In this document: positions 20,386-30,857 of the stretch, piece after piece
Numbering within the stretch: position 1 is the stretch's first letter
Layout of the letters: every line of letters begins with the position of its first letter
DNA from: Ditylenchus dipsaci
Taxonomy: Eukaryota > Nematoda > Chromadorea > Rhabditida > Anguinidae
Reading direction: 5' to 3'
DNA: 64,000 nt
NCBI GenBank assembly: GCA_004194705.1
Contig: SADC01001208.1
Span: forward strand, 80,117 to 144,116
Notes under the pieces: generated by a model
What the model was told of the DNA's origin: nothing
Seen by the model: only the letters and a program-made list of their open reading frames with translations
Database searches by the model: none
Program-made: the position numbers and the translations under genes

Positions 20386-20460
20386 GCATCTATGGTGCAG
20401 TAGGTAAGTTGATGGTGAATTTTTTTCACCAGTGGTTCGATTCCACACTCTGACTGTTTC
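20386..20460 (+). repeat. tRNA-Lys-like sequence (tRNA-derived, not a functional tRNA)
   Basis: A box A-like TGGTGCAGTAGGTAAGTTG is followed by a TGGTGA...TCACCA stem with an ATTTTTT loop (anticodon TTT) and a T-arm GTGGTTCGATTCCAC. The acceptor ends do not pair. It looks like the head of a tRNA-derived SINE. Confidence 0.5.
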
Positions 20461-20831
20461 ATTTTTTTCTTGACTATTTTTGGTCAAAACATCACAGGAG
20501 CTATAAGAACATCAAAGGAGGATCAAAAAGCAAAAAAAAAATAACTTAACATTTCACTAATGTTACTGAAACCGCGTTACGAAAGATCTTGTTACGAAAT
20601 TCGCTGTTACGAAAAGTTTCTTACGAATTTTCGCTCTTCGAAAAAAAATTCTTACGAAAATTCGCTTTTACGAAAATTCGCTCTTACGAAATTGTCTTCT
20701 TACGAAAGTTCCTACAGCCAGGCGTGCACTCAAGTGGATTTGAACCTTCGACCCTAGGCGATGCGTATATAAAGTTTCCGTACAAACCCATAAATAACCC
20801 CCCATAAATAACCCCCCATAAATAACATAAA

Positions 20832-20972
20832 TACCGTAAATGCTCTAATAGAGCACCCGGGGCTCTATTTTTCGATCCTCCAAAAATCTTGAAATTGTCA
20901 ATCGAAAATGGCCTTAACTCTGAAATCTTAGTAAAAAAATAGGGGGGGGGGCTCTATTAGACATTTACGGTA
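20832..20972. mobile_element. Family B MITE
   Basis: TACCGTAAATGCTCTAATAG faces CTATTAGACATTTACGGTA. GAGCACCCGGGGCTCTATT units lie next to the ends. TA at both edges. About 140 bp and non-coding. Confidence 0.75.
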
Positions 20973-22200
20973 ACCCCCTTTTTGGGGTGGTTATTTATGA
21001 GGTATCTTTTAGGCTTAGGCTTTGGTGGGCCAATGTCCGTTAGGTTGTGCTGAGGGAGGTTATTTATGACTCTTTTTTGGAAGAGGGGGTTATTTATATC
21101 CCACAGTCAAAGTTTTCTCCCCTTCCTTAATCCTATTAGCCCGAACTAGTACAGAAAATAAGTTTTGCCACCTGAAAACATGAAAAAATCGCACCAAGTG
21201 GATGACCACTTGGTTTTGTTTTGCACGGACCATCCAGCATAACTTCCACTGGTTTATAGAAAAGCGCTTGAATAAACGAGGGCACTTTACAAAACAAAAA
21301 TGTGCAAAAATATAATTTGAAAAAATTGCGAACTATCCTACCCTGTGAATACCTTAACTATCCTGCGAATTCTTCAATCGGGGCTTTTCTGACCGAACTG
21401 ACTACGACTACCTCTAATAGAGATGCCATATCACAGGAAAATCAGGTCACTGAATCTTTTAGGGATTTTCAGATAAGACATTTGTCATTTTAGCATTTCT
21501 TTTCATAAACTTCATGTTTTGCTTATTTATTTCCGCCTCATCAGCCCATATCATTAAAATCTTTTCCAAGAAGTCAATAGCCAAGGAAGCAGCTAATGAA
21601 AAGGTAGTTGTTTTCAATATGGCAGCGAACACATAGCTAAGACTGCAAAACATCTTCCAGCACCCACCCATCCAATCCATTAATCTTGCTAATGCATTTA
21701 TTTCTTAATTTGCCACAATTATTAAATTGGTTCAGCCAAATCAATACCCACCCCAATCCTTCTAGCTACAGCTAATCTCGCACCTAGCTTGTGACTTGGC
21801 TACAAATTTTTCCATTCCATACCTATTTTTTACTAAAGCTGGCTAAAAAAATTTTCTCTTCATTAATTGCTCCCCACTGCCGCATAAAACAACTTTTTCC
21901 TGAGTTACTCACCAGCAGCAATAGGAGTAGGACAAAGCGGCGTGAGTACTCAAGGAAGCAATCTAGGCTGAACAAAAGCCGCTAAATGGCATCAGCATTA
22001 GGCACACACCTCTTTGTAGCAGCCATCTTTTTTTAAAGTACAAAAAGCTTTTATATAAAAGCCAATTGCCACTCCAATTTATACGCTTTTCATGCTACTA
22101 TCAAACTAATTAGTTTGGTTGGTTAACTAACCAGCTAGTTATCCACACCTGCCATGTTGGGGACGGCTTAATTATATAAAAGGGGCTAGGAATTTTCAGA
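20973..22200. other. No gene recognised
   Basis: Mostly unique AT-rich sequence. GGTTATTTATGA-type units near 20990-21090 echo CCATAAATAACC units at 20790-20830 and may belong to another small foldback. No exon with a protein signature was seen. The short frames at 21302 and 21459 lack support. Confidence 0.4.
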
Positions 22201-22202
22201 TT

Positions 22203-22735
22203 TGCTCCTGTGTTGCAGTGGATCTACCGTATAACCTCTAATATTCCCCACCCTTATTTTTTTGACTAGGATTTCAGAGTTAAAAGGGGGGGGGGAGCCA
22301 TTTAGGTTTGAAAAAATGGTTTCCATGGCGCAGTGCGTAAGTGCTCGCGTTTTTTGGCCCAAAATGGTGTTTTTTTTTGGTGTTGCAGGTTCAATCCCAC
22401 GTAGGGGCACACGATTTTTTTTGGCTTGTTTGGCCATTTTAGAGGTAATTTGGGTCGCTGATCCCGAATCTGGCGTCAAAAAAGTCTTATTACCTCTAAA
22501 ATGGCCAAACAAGCCAAAAAAAATAGTGTGCCCCTGCGTGGGATTGAACCTGCAACACCAAAAACACCATTTTGGGCCAAAAAACGCGAGCACTTACGCA
22601 CTGCGCCATGGAAGCCACTTTTTCAAACCTAAATGGCTTCCCCCCCCTTTAAGGCCACTTCTGATTTACAATTGTAGAATTTTACAGGGGTTGAAAATTA
22701 ATCCGCCATGCGGGATTATATAAGTTATCCGGTAT
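22203..22735. mobile_element. Palindromic element with tRNA-like boxes in both arms (copy 1)
   Basis: An inner TTAA-bounded palindrome (22280-22652) has GGGGGGGAGCCATTTAGG ends. Each arm carries a tRNA-like promoter: box A CATGGCGCAGTGCGTAAGTG, and box B GGTTCAATCCCACG about 65 bp later. The arms continue with GGCTTGTTTGGCCATTTTAG and meet at about 22470. Around it lie family B-like remnants (TACCGTATAACCTCTAATA, and GTTATCCGGTA at 22725). Copies lie at 26672-27034 and 58868-59155. Frames crossing it are hairpin translations. Confidence 0.75.
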
Positions 22736-22778
22736 CTATTTTCAAAGTTAAACTTTCAATTTTCTGTTTTCCAAAGAT

Positions 22779-23080
22779 TAGTGCTGATGCTTTGGGGTAC
22801 CGGAACGATTCCGGACTGGTTTTGTGAAAATTTACCGGGTCGGGATTCTAATGCGTTAAAAAAACCGGAATCCGGCCGGATTTGGGGATTAGGTAACTGC
22901 AAAAATTCTCATATCATATATTAATAATTCTACAGCTAACAACGTAAGTGATCATAGGTGTTATAAAATAGTTTTTAAAATCCGGAAATTTTTTATTCAT
23001 TGACCGGAGGGATTCCAGACCGGATTTGTAGCGTTGGGACACGAATCCGAAACCGGATTCCGGTGTGGTCATCAACACTA
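22779..23080. mobile_element. hAT MITE with CCGGAATCCGG units
   Basis: TAGTGCTGATGCTTTGGGG and the inverted CATCAACACTA are the ends. Flanks CCAAAGAT (22771-22778) and CCAAAGAC (23081-23088) form an 8-bp duplication with one mismatch. GGAATCCGGCCGGATT-like motifs occur in both halves. No transposase. Confidence 0.75.
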
Positions 23081-23088
23081 CCAAAGAC

Positions 23089-24969
23089 TAAAAAGACGAA
23101 CTCAGTCAATATGGTTTGTCCAATTGAAATTGGACAATTTTCGGGAAGCGAGCGTGGTTTTTGTATAAGCTCGTGCTAGCGCAAGTACCTGGACCGGACG
23201 CTGGTTATTTTCTGATGCTCCACGCAAGAGCCTATGACTCAATATTTAATGTCTAAAATGTCTAAAAAAATCTTAAAAACTTAAATACAGCTTCACCCAG
23301 ACAAATTTGCCAGGGTTTTAGGTCTATTGAAATTTTAGGTCGAGCTGAAAATCGAACCGAGGCGAAAGTCTTGGGCGGACGAGCCAACGCCGGTTTACCG
23401 CCTAGCCAAGCAATAAAGCTTACAAAAAGCACAACAGGCCTTTGATTTGCTAGTTTTTTTTTCATACCTCTATTTTCGATTACCCATTCTGACAAGTCGA
23501 ACCAATGGAAGGAGGGAAAGGCTTGAGAGGTGCGTTCCCTTTCTTCTAATCCTTCCTTCTTGTCCATTCAATAAAGGCAAGAATAAGACATGCCGAAAAT
23601 AGCCGGTTGTTTCCCTCCTCCCGTCTAACCATGCCATTTTTGAGTGGTGGTGGTGGGGGTATCTGGGCAGTAAGTAGTAGTGTGAAAGGCAGCTGCTGCT
23701 CTTGTTGATGTGTTTAGGGGCAGACCGGAAAGGAAGCAATTGCCAAGGCTTGAGGCTCGCCTCCTAACTTAGTTGTGTGTTTAGAGCAAGCTAGCTAAAC
23801 AATTTCCCCACTCGCCTGTTTTAATATCTCGCCAATGTTGTTGTCGGCAGTGGGGGATCGAGAAGCCAAAATGTGTGTGTCTGCTCCCGGCTTGCTACTG
23901 CCACTACAAACACTATTACTCTTTTGTTTGGTTTGTTTGAGTTCTTTAACTATTGCTGCTGTTGTGAATATGGATTGGTTTTGAGATTTTTAAAAGTTTT
24001 GGTAATAGAATCAGAAAGGTTTTTGAACTTTTGTATACCTAACTTTAGAATATGCCTGATAACCACAAGATTGCGAAGTTCAAGTTTGCTGGCGATTGTT
24101 CCTCATGACAAATGAAAACCATTAAGGGACAAAATGCCCAACTAGCCTGTATTACAAACCAGTTTTATTCGAAAACACGTTTTAAAAGACCGGTTGAAAC
24201 GAGAAACAATCACCAAGGGGTCTGGCCTAAAATTTCGTTGTTTTTCATCACTGTATGGCTTCTATGAGTGTCCGGACATCCGTGATTGCCGAATAAGATT
24301 GGATGGGGAAAAATACTACGATATAAGATAGATAGGCGTCTGACAGGTGCCTTTTATAAACTTTTTTTCATGTGCCCTGATTCAAGCGAGAGATGCTATT
24401 GACATTTCCTAGTCATGTTTAATAATATTAAAAAAATCAAAATGTTAGATGCAAAAAAAAATTATCCCCATTACATGGGCTAGGATACCGATAATTCTAG
24501 GTATTCTAAGCAAATTGTGTACATTTTGTCCCTTTTGCGGTATATTTTCAAAAAGGTTTGGTTAAAAACCTGAAATTTTCGTTTTTCGGCAAAAAATTCT
24601 AAACACCTAGCTTGGCTAATTGGCATAGGTGGTAGGAGGGGGAGGAATAATTGAGCGACTTTGTCAGTTCAAAGACAATGTGTCAACCTCATGCCTTTTC
24701 CACTTGGCTGAGATTTAAGGCCAACCTTTGGGGTGTTGCAACCCTCTCTTATATATATTCCTGCTGCCGCTTTGTTTGTTTTGGCTGTGCGGGAATGATG
24801 ATGAAGCTGTAGAACTGTTAGAGGTGGAGAGATTGAACTCCTCAGATACTACCACTGCTTTATATATTATCGCTTTTGTTTTGGATCAATTCTAGTCAAT
24901 TGCAAGTGTAGATGGTGATTGAAATGTTTGTTTTGGCAGTTTTCGAAAGTATTGAAAGCTAATTTAACA
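23089..24969. other. No gene recognised
   Basis: Mostly unique sequence with some GT-rich and CT-rich stretches. Frames at 23262-23739 (minus) and 23873-24115 (plus) show no domain, splice frame or biased codon use that I can support. Confidence 0.4.
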
Positions 24970-25215
24970 TATAGTCGAGTCCCGATAATCCGGCACCCCC
25001 TAAAGTTCTTTCCGCCTTAGGTCCGACACTTTTTTTTGCCTCAAATTTTCAGGTCTTTTGCCAAACGTGATTCGCCAGTCTGGTCCGATATATCGCAAAG
25101 ATTCCGATTTTGCAGGTCGTTTTTTTGAATAGCGAAATTTTCGCCGTGAAGACCCGTGAGAAATCCGGCACCCTTTTTTGAAAAAGGGGTGCCGGATTTT
25201 CGAGACTCGACTGTA
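24970..25215. mobile_element. Family A MITE with AATCCGGCACC units
   Basis: TAGTCGAGTCCCGATAATCC faces TTTTCGAGACTCGACTGTA. The inner text GTCCGACACTTTTTTTTGCC, CGCCAGTCTGGTCCGATATA and GATTCCGATTTTGCAGG is the shared family A subterminal sequence. TA at the right edge. Confidence 0.8.
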
Positions 25216-25228
25216 TTTCAGTAAGATT

Positions 25229-25318
25229 AACATGGATGTCAAAAGCAATAATTTTTTTATCGCTTTATGATTTTGACAAAACGAAAAAAATGCTATCGCT
25301 TTTGACATCCATCAAGGT
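25229..25318. repeat. Small palindrome (AACATGGATGTCAAAAGC)
   Basis: AACATGGATGTCAAAAGC and GCTTTTGACATCCATCAAGG are inverted around an AT-rich 45-bp centre. It lies between a family A and a family C MITE. Confidence 0.6.
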
Positions 25319-25557
25319 TAAATGGGTCATATGGTCAGCTATTTAAAATTTGTCCCCGCCAATTCAAATAATTTTCCTTATCATTGAAAATTCTGTACGT
25401 ATTTTTCAGCTTGGTTTCTAATAAAACGAGGCCTAGAATTTAATTTTAGGTATCGCTTGTTAGAAACCAAATTGGAAAATGTGTACACTAGTTTAATGAT
25501 TACGAATATTTTTGAATCAGCGGGACAAAATTTGAACAGGTGACCATGTCCCTTTAA
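25318..25557. mobile_element. Family C (TTAA-bounded) MITE
   Basis: TTAAATGGGTCATATGGTCA on the left faces TGACCATGTCCCTTTAA on the right. The interior TGTCCCCGCCAATTCAAA and TTGGTTTCTAA palindrome match the copies at 15085 and 39641. This copy is more diverged. Confidence 0.72.
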
Positions 25558-25671
25558 TATCAGAATTTTCAACGGATCCGAATGAGAAAGTAGTGTCAAT
25601 GCGGGATGTTGTTCCCCGTAGAATCTGATTTGAGAATTATTTTCGGTGCGCTAAAGTGTCGTCTATTTTTT

Positions 25672-25789
25672 TAGGGTTGTCGAGGCCTCGATATTTTCGA
25701 GGCCTCGAATCCAAGCAAAACTTGAAAATCAAATTTTTCAAGTTTTCGAGTCCAAAACTCGAAATGGAGACCTCGATTTGACAACCCTA
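25672..25789. mobile_element. Minimal hAT MITE with CGAGGCCTCGA motif
   Basis: TAGGGTTGTCGAGGCCTCG and the inverted GACCTCGATTTGACAACCCTA bound 118 bp made of TCGAGGCCTCGA and TTTTCGAGT units. The flanks are both T-rich, so the 8-bp duplication is uncertain. Confidence 0.7.
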
Positions 25790-26671
25790 ATTTTTTTTGG
25801 GAATTCAAAATTGGAAAGTTTTTTTTGAATTGTTCAAGTTTGAATTGGCGGAAAAAAAGCGACGAACCCTATTTTCAGTTATTCTACTAGGCCTAGTGCT
25901 GATACAAGCGACCAAATTGAAACTAGTCCAATATAGAAATCCATACTCAGAGATTTTAGCAGTCTGAAAATAATAACTACTTATAATCAAAATTCAAAAT
26001 CAATAAAAAGTTCGAAAACCAAATAGAAAAAAATGTAATTAAAAAAACAGAAATTTTTTCAAAGTTTTTCACTTTTAAATAATTTTCAGGGTGCGACACT
26101 TTCGGGTTGACTGTATGATTTTAGAATCAGATCTCACTTTTTATCTGCAGTAATTCATACCATGACCATTATCAGATCGGTAATGTTCTGTCAACGAAAA
26201 CAAGACTCCGAAAACCATTTGAATTTTCTTCTGCCTTATTTCATTCCAAGATACGAGTATTTTCTGCCACCAATAACTCTCAATGTTACATTAAAATTTA
26301 GCTAATAATTTCACTCCATCCATCTCTCCACTTCATCATTTAGTAGTAGTCGTAAATCCAAGTGGTCAGTCGTAGTCCATCTCCCAATTCAACCGCTCTA
26401 TCCCAAGCACTCTAGTCCTATTTCTAATTAACAGTAAGAGTAGACCCTTTGCTAACCTTCCACCCAACAAAAGCAACAACAACAATAATAATAAGTAGCA
26501 AGTGGGTAGTAAATTTAAGAAGCTAGTGGTGACCATCCAGCTGTCCAACTAAATAACCCCAATCTTAATAAATTAACCTTCCACCAATCTGCAAATCCTA
26601 AAGACATAAGCCGAAAAATCCATACCTGCACGTTCAAAAATCGACGCCGACCCGGGCGCCCGGCCTCATTG
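25790..26671. other. No gene recognised
   Basis: The segment near 26090-26115 (GTGCGACACTTTCGGGTTGACTGTA) resembles the right end of a family A element. The remainder is unique sequence without recognisable exons. Confidence 0.35.
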
Positions 26672-27034
26672 AAGGGAGGAGAAGCCACTTAGGTTTGAAA
26701 AGTAGCCTCCATGGCGCAGTGCGTAAGAGATTGTGTTTTTTGGCCCAAAATGGTGTAGCAGGTTCGATCCCTTGTGGTGACATGCTATTTATTTTGGCTT
26801 GTTTGACTAGCTTTAGGGGTAATTTGGCTCGCGATTCCTAATCTGGCGTCAAAAAAGTCTAATAACCTCTGAAAATGGTCAAACAATCCAAAATAAAATA
26901 GCATGTCACTACGTTGGATCGAACCTTCAACGTCATTTTGGGCCAAAAAACGCAAACGCTTACGCACTGCGCAATGGAGGTCACTTTTTCATACCCTAGT
27001 ACTACTAGGCTAGTAGCTTCCCCCCCCCCCTTAA
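26672..27034. mobile_element. Palindromic element with tRNA-like boxes in both arms (copy 2)
   Basis: Left arm: AGCCACTTAGGTTTGAAAAG, box A CCATGGCGCAGTGCGTAAG, box B GGTTCGATCCC. The right arm is inverted, with GGATCGAACC and CTTACGCACTGCGCAATGG. The arms share GGCTTGTTTGACTAGCTTTA and meet at about 26850. It ends in a C-run and TTAAA. Diverged relative to copy 1. Confidence 0.75.
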
Positions 27035-27150
27035 AATCGGCGCCCTCGCCTGAAAGTAGTAAAATTTTGCATGGCGCCTGCGCAAGGAGTCGGCGCTTTG
27101 CAGGTATGGACAAATCGATTATTTGATTGTTAGTTGCAAAAAATAAGAAT

Positions 27151-27330
27151 ATAACATATTTTAGGCTACCAGACAATTTCTAATATTTTTAGAATTTGTC
27201 GCGCGACATTTTCTAATATTTTTCGGTAAATTCGGTTGTTTTGTCCCGAATTTACCGAAAAATATTAGAAAATGTCGCGCGACAAATTCTAAAAATATTA
27301 GAAATTGTCTAGTAGCCCATATTTTATGTT
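27151..27330. repeat. Near-perfect palindrome containing TTTGTCGCGCGACATTTT
   Basis: Arms of about 80 bp (ATAACATATTTTAGGCTACC, AGACAATTTCTAATATTTTT) are inverted around GTAAATTCGGTTGTTTTG. The GTCGCGCGACAAA motif is the same one that is tandemly repeated in the arms of the element at 12417-13247, so the two may share a binding protein or origin. Confidence 0.7.
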
Positions 27331-28881
27331 ACTTTTTGGATCGGAAGTTTTTTTCGCAGGCAGCCTATTTTTTAAATTTTTTTCCCTCTAGGTCGAAAAG
27401 GTCTTTTTGATGGAGCCAATGTTTTTGTATTGTTTGCGCATGTTTTGTTTTCCGCCTTTTTTGAATGTATAAGTACAATGTTGTGACCTTTTTATTTAGC
27501 TTTCTAATGAGCAAAACCTTGCTCTGACTCATTTATATAAAAGACAAGAAGCATGGTAGAAGTCTACTGTTGTTTTCCAGTTTGTTCCAATTATGTTTTT
27601 TCACTTGATACTCTTTCAGAAATTAGAATCGCAGCGTTACATGCCGATTAAAAAGAGTTACAATAGTGCTCGATAAGTAAACCTTTTAAAACTTTTCGGC
27701 TGCACAATCTTCAGACGTATGAATTGTTTTTCTTTTCGTAAAATGACCTTATTTTGCTGTAAATAATTTTTTCGTGCCGAAATTTTTTTCCGTTAAAATA
27801 TTTTTTGTTTTCGCTCTGTCAATTTTCTCTCGCCTTGAATTTTAGATTTAAGGCAAAAAAAAATTGCGGCAAAATTTTTTACGGCAACAAACAGGTTTGC
27901 TCATTAATGATGATACCGAGAAAAAAATTAAAAAATTTAGCGATGAAATTTTCATACAACCAAAAAATATCCATGTAATTTTGACTAATCATTGCAAGTT
28001 CGATTCCCACTAGTAACAATCCTCTTTTTTCCTGGAAATTTCTAGTTTATTCCAGCACGCTATTACAAATCATTTAGTTAAACTGGCTGACTTACACCCG
28101 AAACCAAACTTTCATGGTTACATAAAACAGTGTTCTAATCCATTCTTCTCTGCTTCTTATTAAATGGTAGTAGAGCGGAGGAGGGGGAGGCAAGCAAGGC
28201 CAAGAGAATGCCCCAGAATACCCCTACACCCTTAAATAGCCAGCCAGCTAGTTTGCCAGTGCAGACAAGTAGGGGTAGCGGCGGAATTTGCTGGGCTGGC
28301 TCAGGATTTGCCACTGGCTCCTTAGTAGGGGATTTGTTTATAGGGTGTGGAGTGTTGTTTATGTGTCGCTGCTGCGGCTTGCTACTAGCTTAGGCTTCTT
28401 GTTGTAATTATGTTTAAGTGAACAAAAAGTAACCAAAAAAGTAGTGTGGATGTTTTGCAGGTGGAGAAGAAGCACTAATGCCTCTTTGAAGAATGTTGGT
28501 TGAGCAAGGCACAGCAGCACCCACCTACAGCTGTCTATAATTGATATTATTATTGGAAGAGAAGACATATTGCTGCTTCTATAATTTATATTTTCTAAAA
28601 TTGATTGGACTAAAAAGATTTTGTGCCACCTTAGGCTGCAATGGAATGAGCGGACAGGCGATATTTGATGTGAGTAGTACTCTAAAAATATAGTGTTCAA
28701 TTTTCTTGATAAAAATTTTTGGAATCTGATGCCTGTCGTCTAGATGGTCAGTAAATTTTAGGTGATTATCAAAAAAAGATCGAATGGTTGATGAGGTTCG
28801 CAAAGTTGTAGGCTTTACAGACATGCAGAGTTATGAAAGAAAATAACTCTGATAGGTTGCATTAAAGGAAGAGGAAACTTT
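27331..28881. other. No gene recognised
   Basis: Unique AT-rich sequence. A box B-like GCAAGTTCGATTCCCAC near 27994 is probably a tRNA-derived relic. Frames at 28208-28824 show no family signature. Confidence 0.4.
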
Positions 28882-29316
28882 CTACAGTCAAACCTCGATT
28901 TAGTGGCACCCCCAAAAGTTCGTTCCCGCCTTGGGTTCGACACTTTTTTTAACCGAATTTTCAAAGTCTTTTATCCATTCTGTTTTGACAGTCTGGTCCC
29001 AAATATCGTAAGGATTCCGATTTTGCCGATCGTTTTTCAGAATTATAAAAAAAATTCTTCTAAAAAAGCAAAAACTCAGTTTAAAAACAGGAAAATTCAA
29101 AAATTTCTGTTTTTAAACTGAGTTTTTGCTTTTTTAGAAGAATTTTCTTTATAATTCTGAAAAACGATCGGCAAAATCGGAATCCTTACGATATTTGGGA
29201 CCAGACTGTCAAAACAGAAATGGATAAAAGACTTTGAAAATTCGGTTAAAAAAAGTGTCGGACCCAAGGCGGGAACGAACTTTAACTTAACTTTATAGTA
29301 GAGAGGTTTGACTGTA
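28882..29316. mobile_element. Family A element, near-perfect long palindrome
   Basis: TACAGTCAAACCTCGATTTAG and GAGGTTTGACTGTA are the ends. Two arms of about 200 bp are almost identical in inverse, carrying GTTCGTTCCCGCCTTGGG, CGACACTTTTTTTAACCG, CAGTCTGGTCCCAAATATCG and GATTCCGATTTTGCCGATCG. They meet at about 29095. This copy shows the full family A arm better than any other here. Confidence 0.85.
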
Positions 29317-29912
29317 TACGCATCGTCGCATAGAGTCTAAGGTTCAAATCCTCCTGGGTTCACACTTTATTTTTTTTTTTTATTAAACTCACTGACTCTT
29401 AGGGTCAAAAAATATCGAGCAATTGATTGCAAACATTTCCAGCGCTACTTTACTGTCAGCAAATGCCCAATTTTTCGGATTTTATGCAAATGATAGCCCT
29501 GTGTAAGATGGAATGGAATTGCACATCGTTGGATATTTTTTAAACTCTAGCTCTAACTAAACATCACTTTTTTTCTCTGTTTGATAGCTAAATGAAAGCC
29601 CAGAACCTTGGCTACATTTTAATGTATGAAACATGTGACTTGTAGAAAAAAGTCAGAAAATATCAACCAAACCAGTCAAAGAAAAACCTCAAAACATTTC
29701 GATTTCGGAAATTTAGCCTATTTTAGCCTATAGGTAAGCTCCAGTAGGTGAGTAGTGAGAAACCCAGCGCTGATGATCTTGTTAGACAGCTAAGAGTGTG
29801 AACACCATTTTGCCACCAAATCTGTGAATAAAAGAAGGTAAAAAATAAGATTATCACCCACTAGTAGTCGAACCTGTGACTCAGGCGATGCGTATATATA
29901 GTTTCCTTCCCT
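29317..29912. repeat. Family S repeat with inverted tRNA-like ends (uninterrupted copy)
   Basis: The left end TATACGCATCGTCGCATAG then GGTTCAAATCC, and the right end GTCGAACCTGTGACTCAGG then CGATGCGTATATATAG, are inverted tRNA-like boxes. The body (AACCTTGGCTACATTTTAATG, GTCAGAAAATATCAACC, AAACATTTCGATTTCGG) is the reverse complement of 18634-19470. It inserted next to the family A element ending at 29316. Confidence 0.6.
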
Positions 29913-30146
29913 TTTAAAGTAGCATTAATTTGGAACTTTTTTACTTTGGTAAGGGGAGATCGGTAGAGTCCACCAATTTTTAAGCGAAAATCGTGATTTT
30001 AACAATACATACCAATCAAAATTGCCGCTGATTCTAAGAATGGCTGTAAAAACAGAACTTCGAAATCGCGACAGTTTAAAAATTTATGAGCGTTTGAAAT
30101 CGGGGGAATTTCTTGGGCCACCCTGCATCCTTTGGTGAGGAAGGTA

Positions 30147-30304
30147 TACCGTAAATCCTCTAATAGAGCCCCCTCTCTAATAGAGCCCCCCCCTCGATTT
30201 TTGACTAGAGTTTCAGAGTTAGCACCATTTTTGATTGACAATTTCAAGATTTTTCAGGGATTGAAAAATAAAGCCCCCGGGGCTCTATTAGAGGATTTAC
30301 GGTA
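30147..30304. mobile_element. Family B MITE
   Basis: TACCGTAAATCCTCTAATAG faces CTATTAGAGGATTTACGGTA, a perfect inverted pair. The interior has AATAGAGCCCCC units and TTTTTGACTAGAGTTTCAGAG. TA at both edges. Confidence 0.8.
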
Positions 30305-30857
30305 TGCTAAGAAGAAGTAAAAAATAAATTTGATAAAAAAAATTATAAAAAAATCCGAAAAATCGGTAGCTCCCAAAGCAATCAAGATCATTTATGGTTC
30401 GATTTGATTTATTTGATCATCACAATAAAGGCTGTTCTTAAAAAAATAAGCGACAGAGCTGATTCGCCATCAGTTTAATTTGCCATTGAAAAAAATTGCC
30501 ATCTAACAAACTTTGCTTATTCTAAGTTGGAGTTTCTTACCGGCTAAATACGCAGGATTTTGGCTGATAGGAATAAGCAAAGACAAAAAACGTCAAGAAT
30601 GCGATTATTGTCAACGCTAAATTAGGCTGACGACGAATTTTGTCAACGGCGGATCTGCCCTTTCCCAAAAATAAGACCAACTGGTAGTCTGAACGTTAAA
30701 ATGAGGTGCCGGACTCAAGCTACAGTCCTTATAAAATCTAGAAACTTTTACAACACACCTTTTTTTGAAATTATATTTTACCTTGAATGAAAAATGGTCG
30801 TATGATCCACCGAGCATGGTCTGTGTTTGAAAGCTTACAAATAAAAACAAAAGTGAT
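30305..30857. other. No gene recognised
   Basis: A loose set of ATTCGCCATCAGTTTAATTTGCC units at 30460-30510 resembles the arrays near 18400. No exon was recognised. Confidence 0.35.

Larger units (their letters stand above)
19470..20719. mobile_element. Foldback element with TTTCGTAAGAA/AACAGCGAA arms and a transposase start
   Basis: GGCTGTAGGAACTTTCGTAAG and its inverted copy form the ends. Flanks AGGGCGTG and AGGCGTG look like one target duplication differing by a base in a G run. The left arm (19485-19625) and right arm (20572-20715) each hold six to eight TTTTCGTAACAGCGAA-type units, inverted relative to each other. Inside are a transposase N-terminus (19838-19996), inverted GGGGGACCAAGGC segments and a tRNA-like sequence (20386-20460). 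Confidence 0.8.
18634..20785. repeat. Family S (tRNA-ended repeat), interrupted twice
   Basis: The left end GGAAACTTTATATACGCCTC and the right end (20727-20785, reversed CGAACCTTCGACCCTAGG box, then GCGTATATAAAGTTTCC) are inverted tRNA-like termini. The body is the reverse complement of the copy at 29317-29912. A family B MITE (18827-19091) and the element 19470-20719 are inserted in it. Confidence 0.6.

Noticed and set aside
20386..20460. Possible tRNA-Lys gene
   Set aside because: Box A, anticodon stem and T-arm are present, but the acceptor stem does not pair and it lies inside a transposon.
22186..22723. Frames of 135 and 153 codons on opposite strands
   Set aside because: These are the two arms of the tRNA-box palindrome read in both directions.
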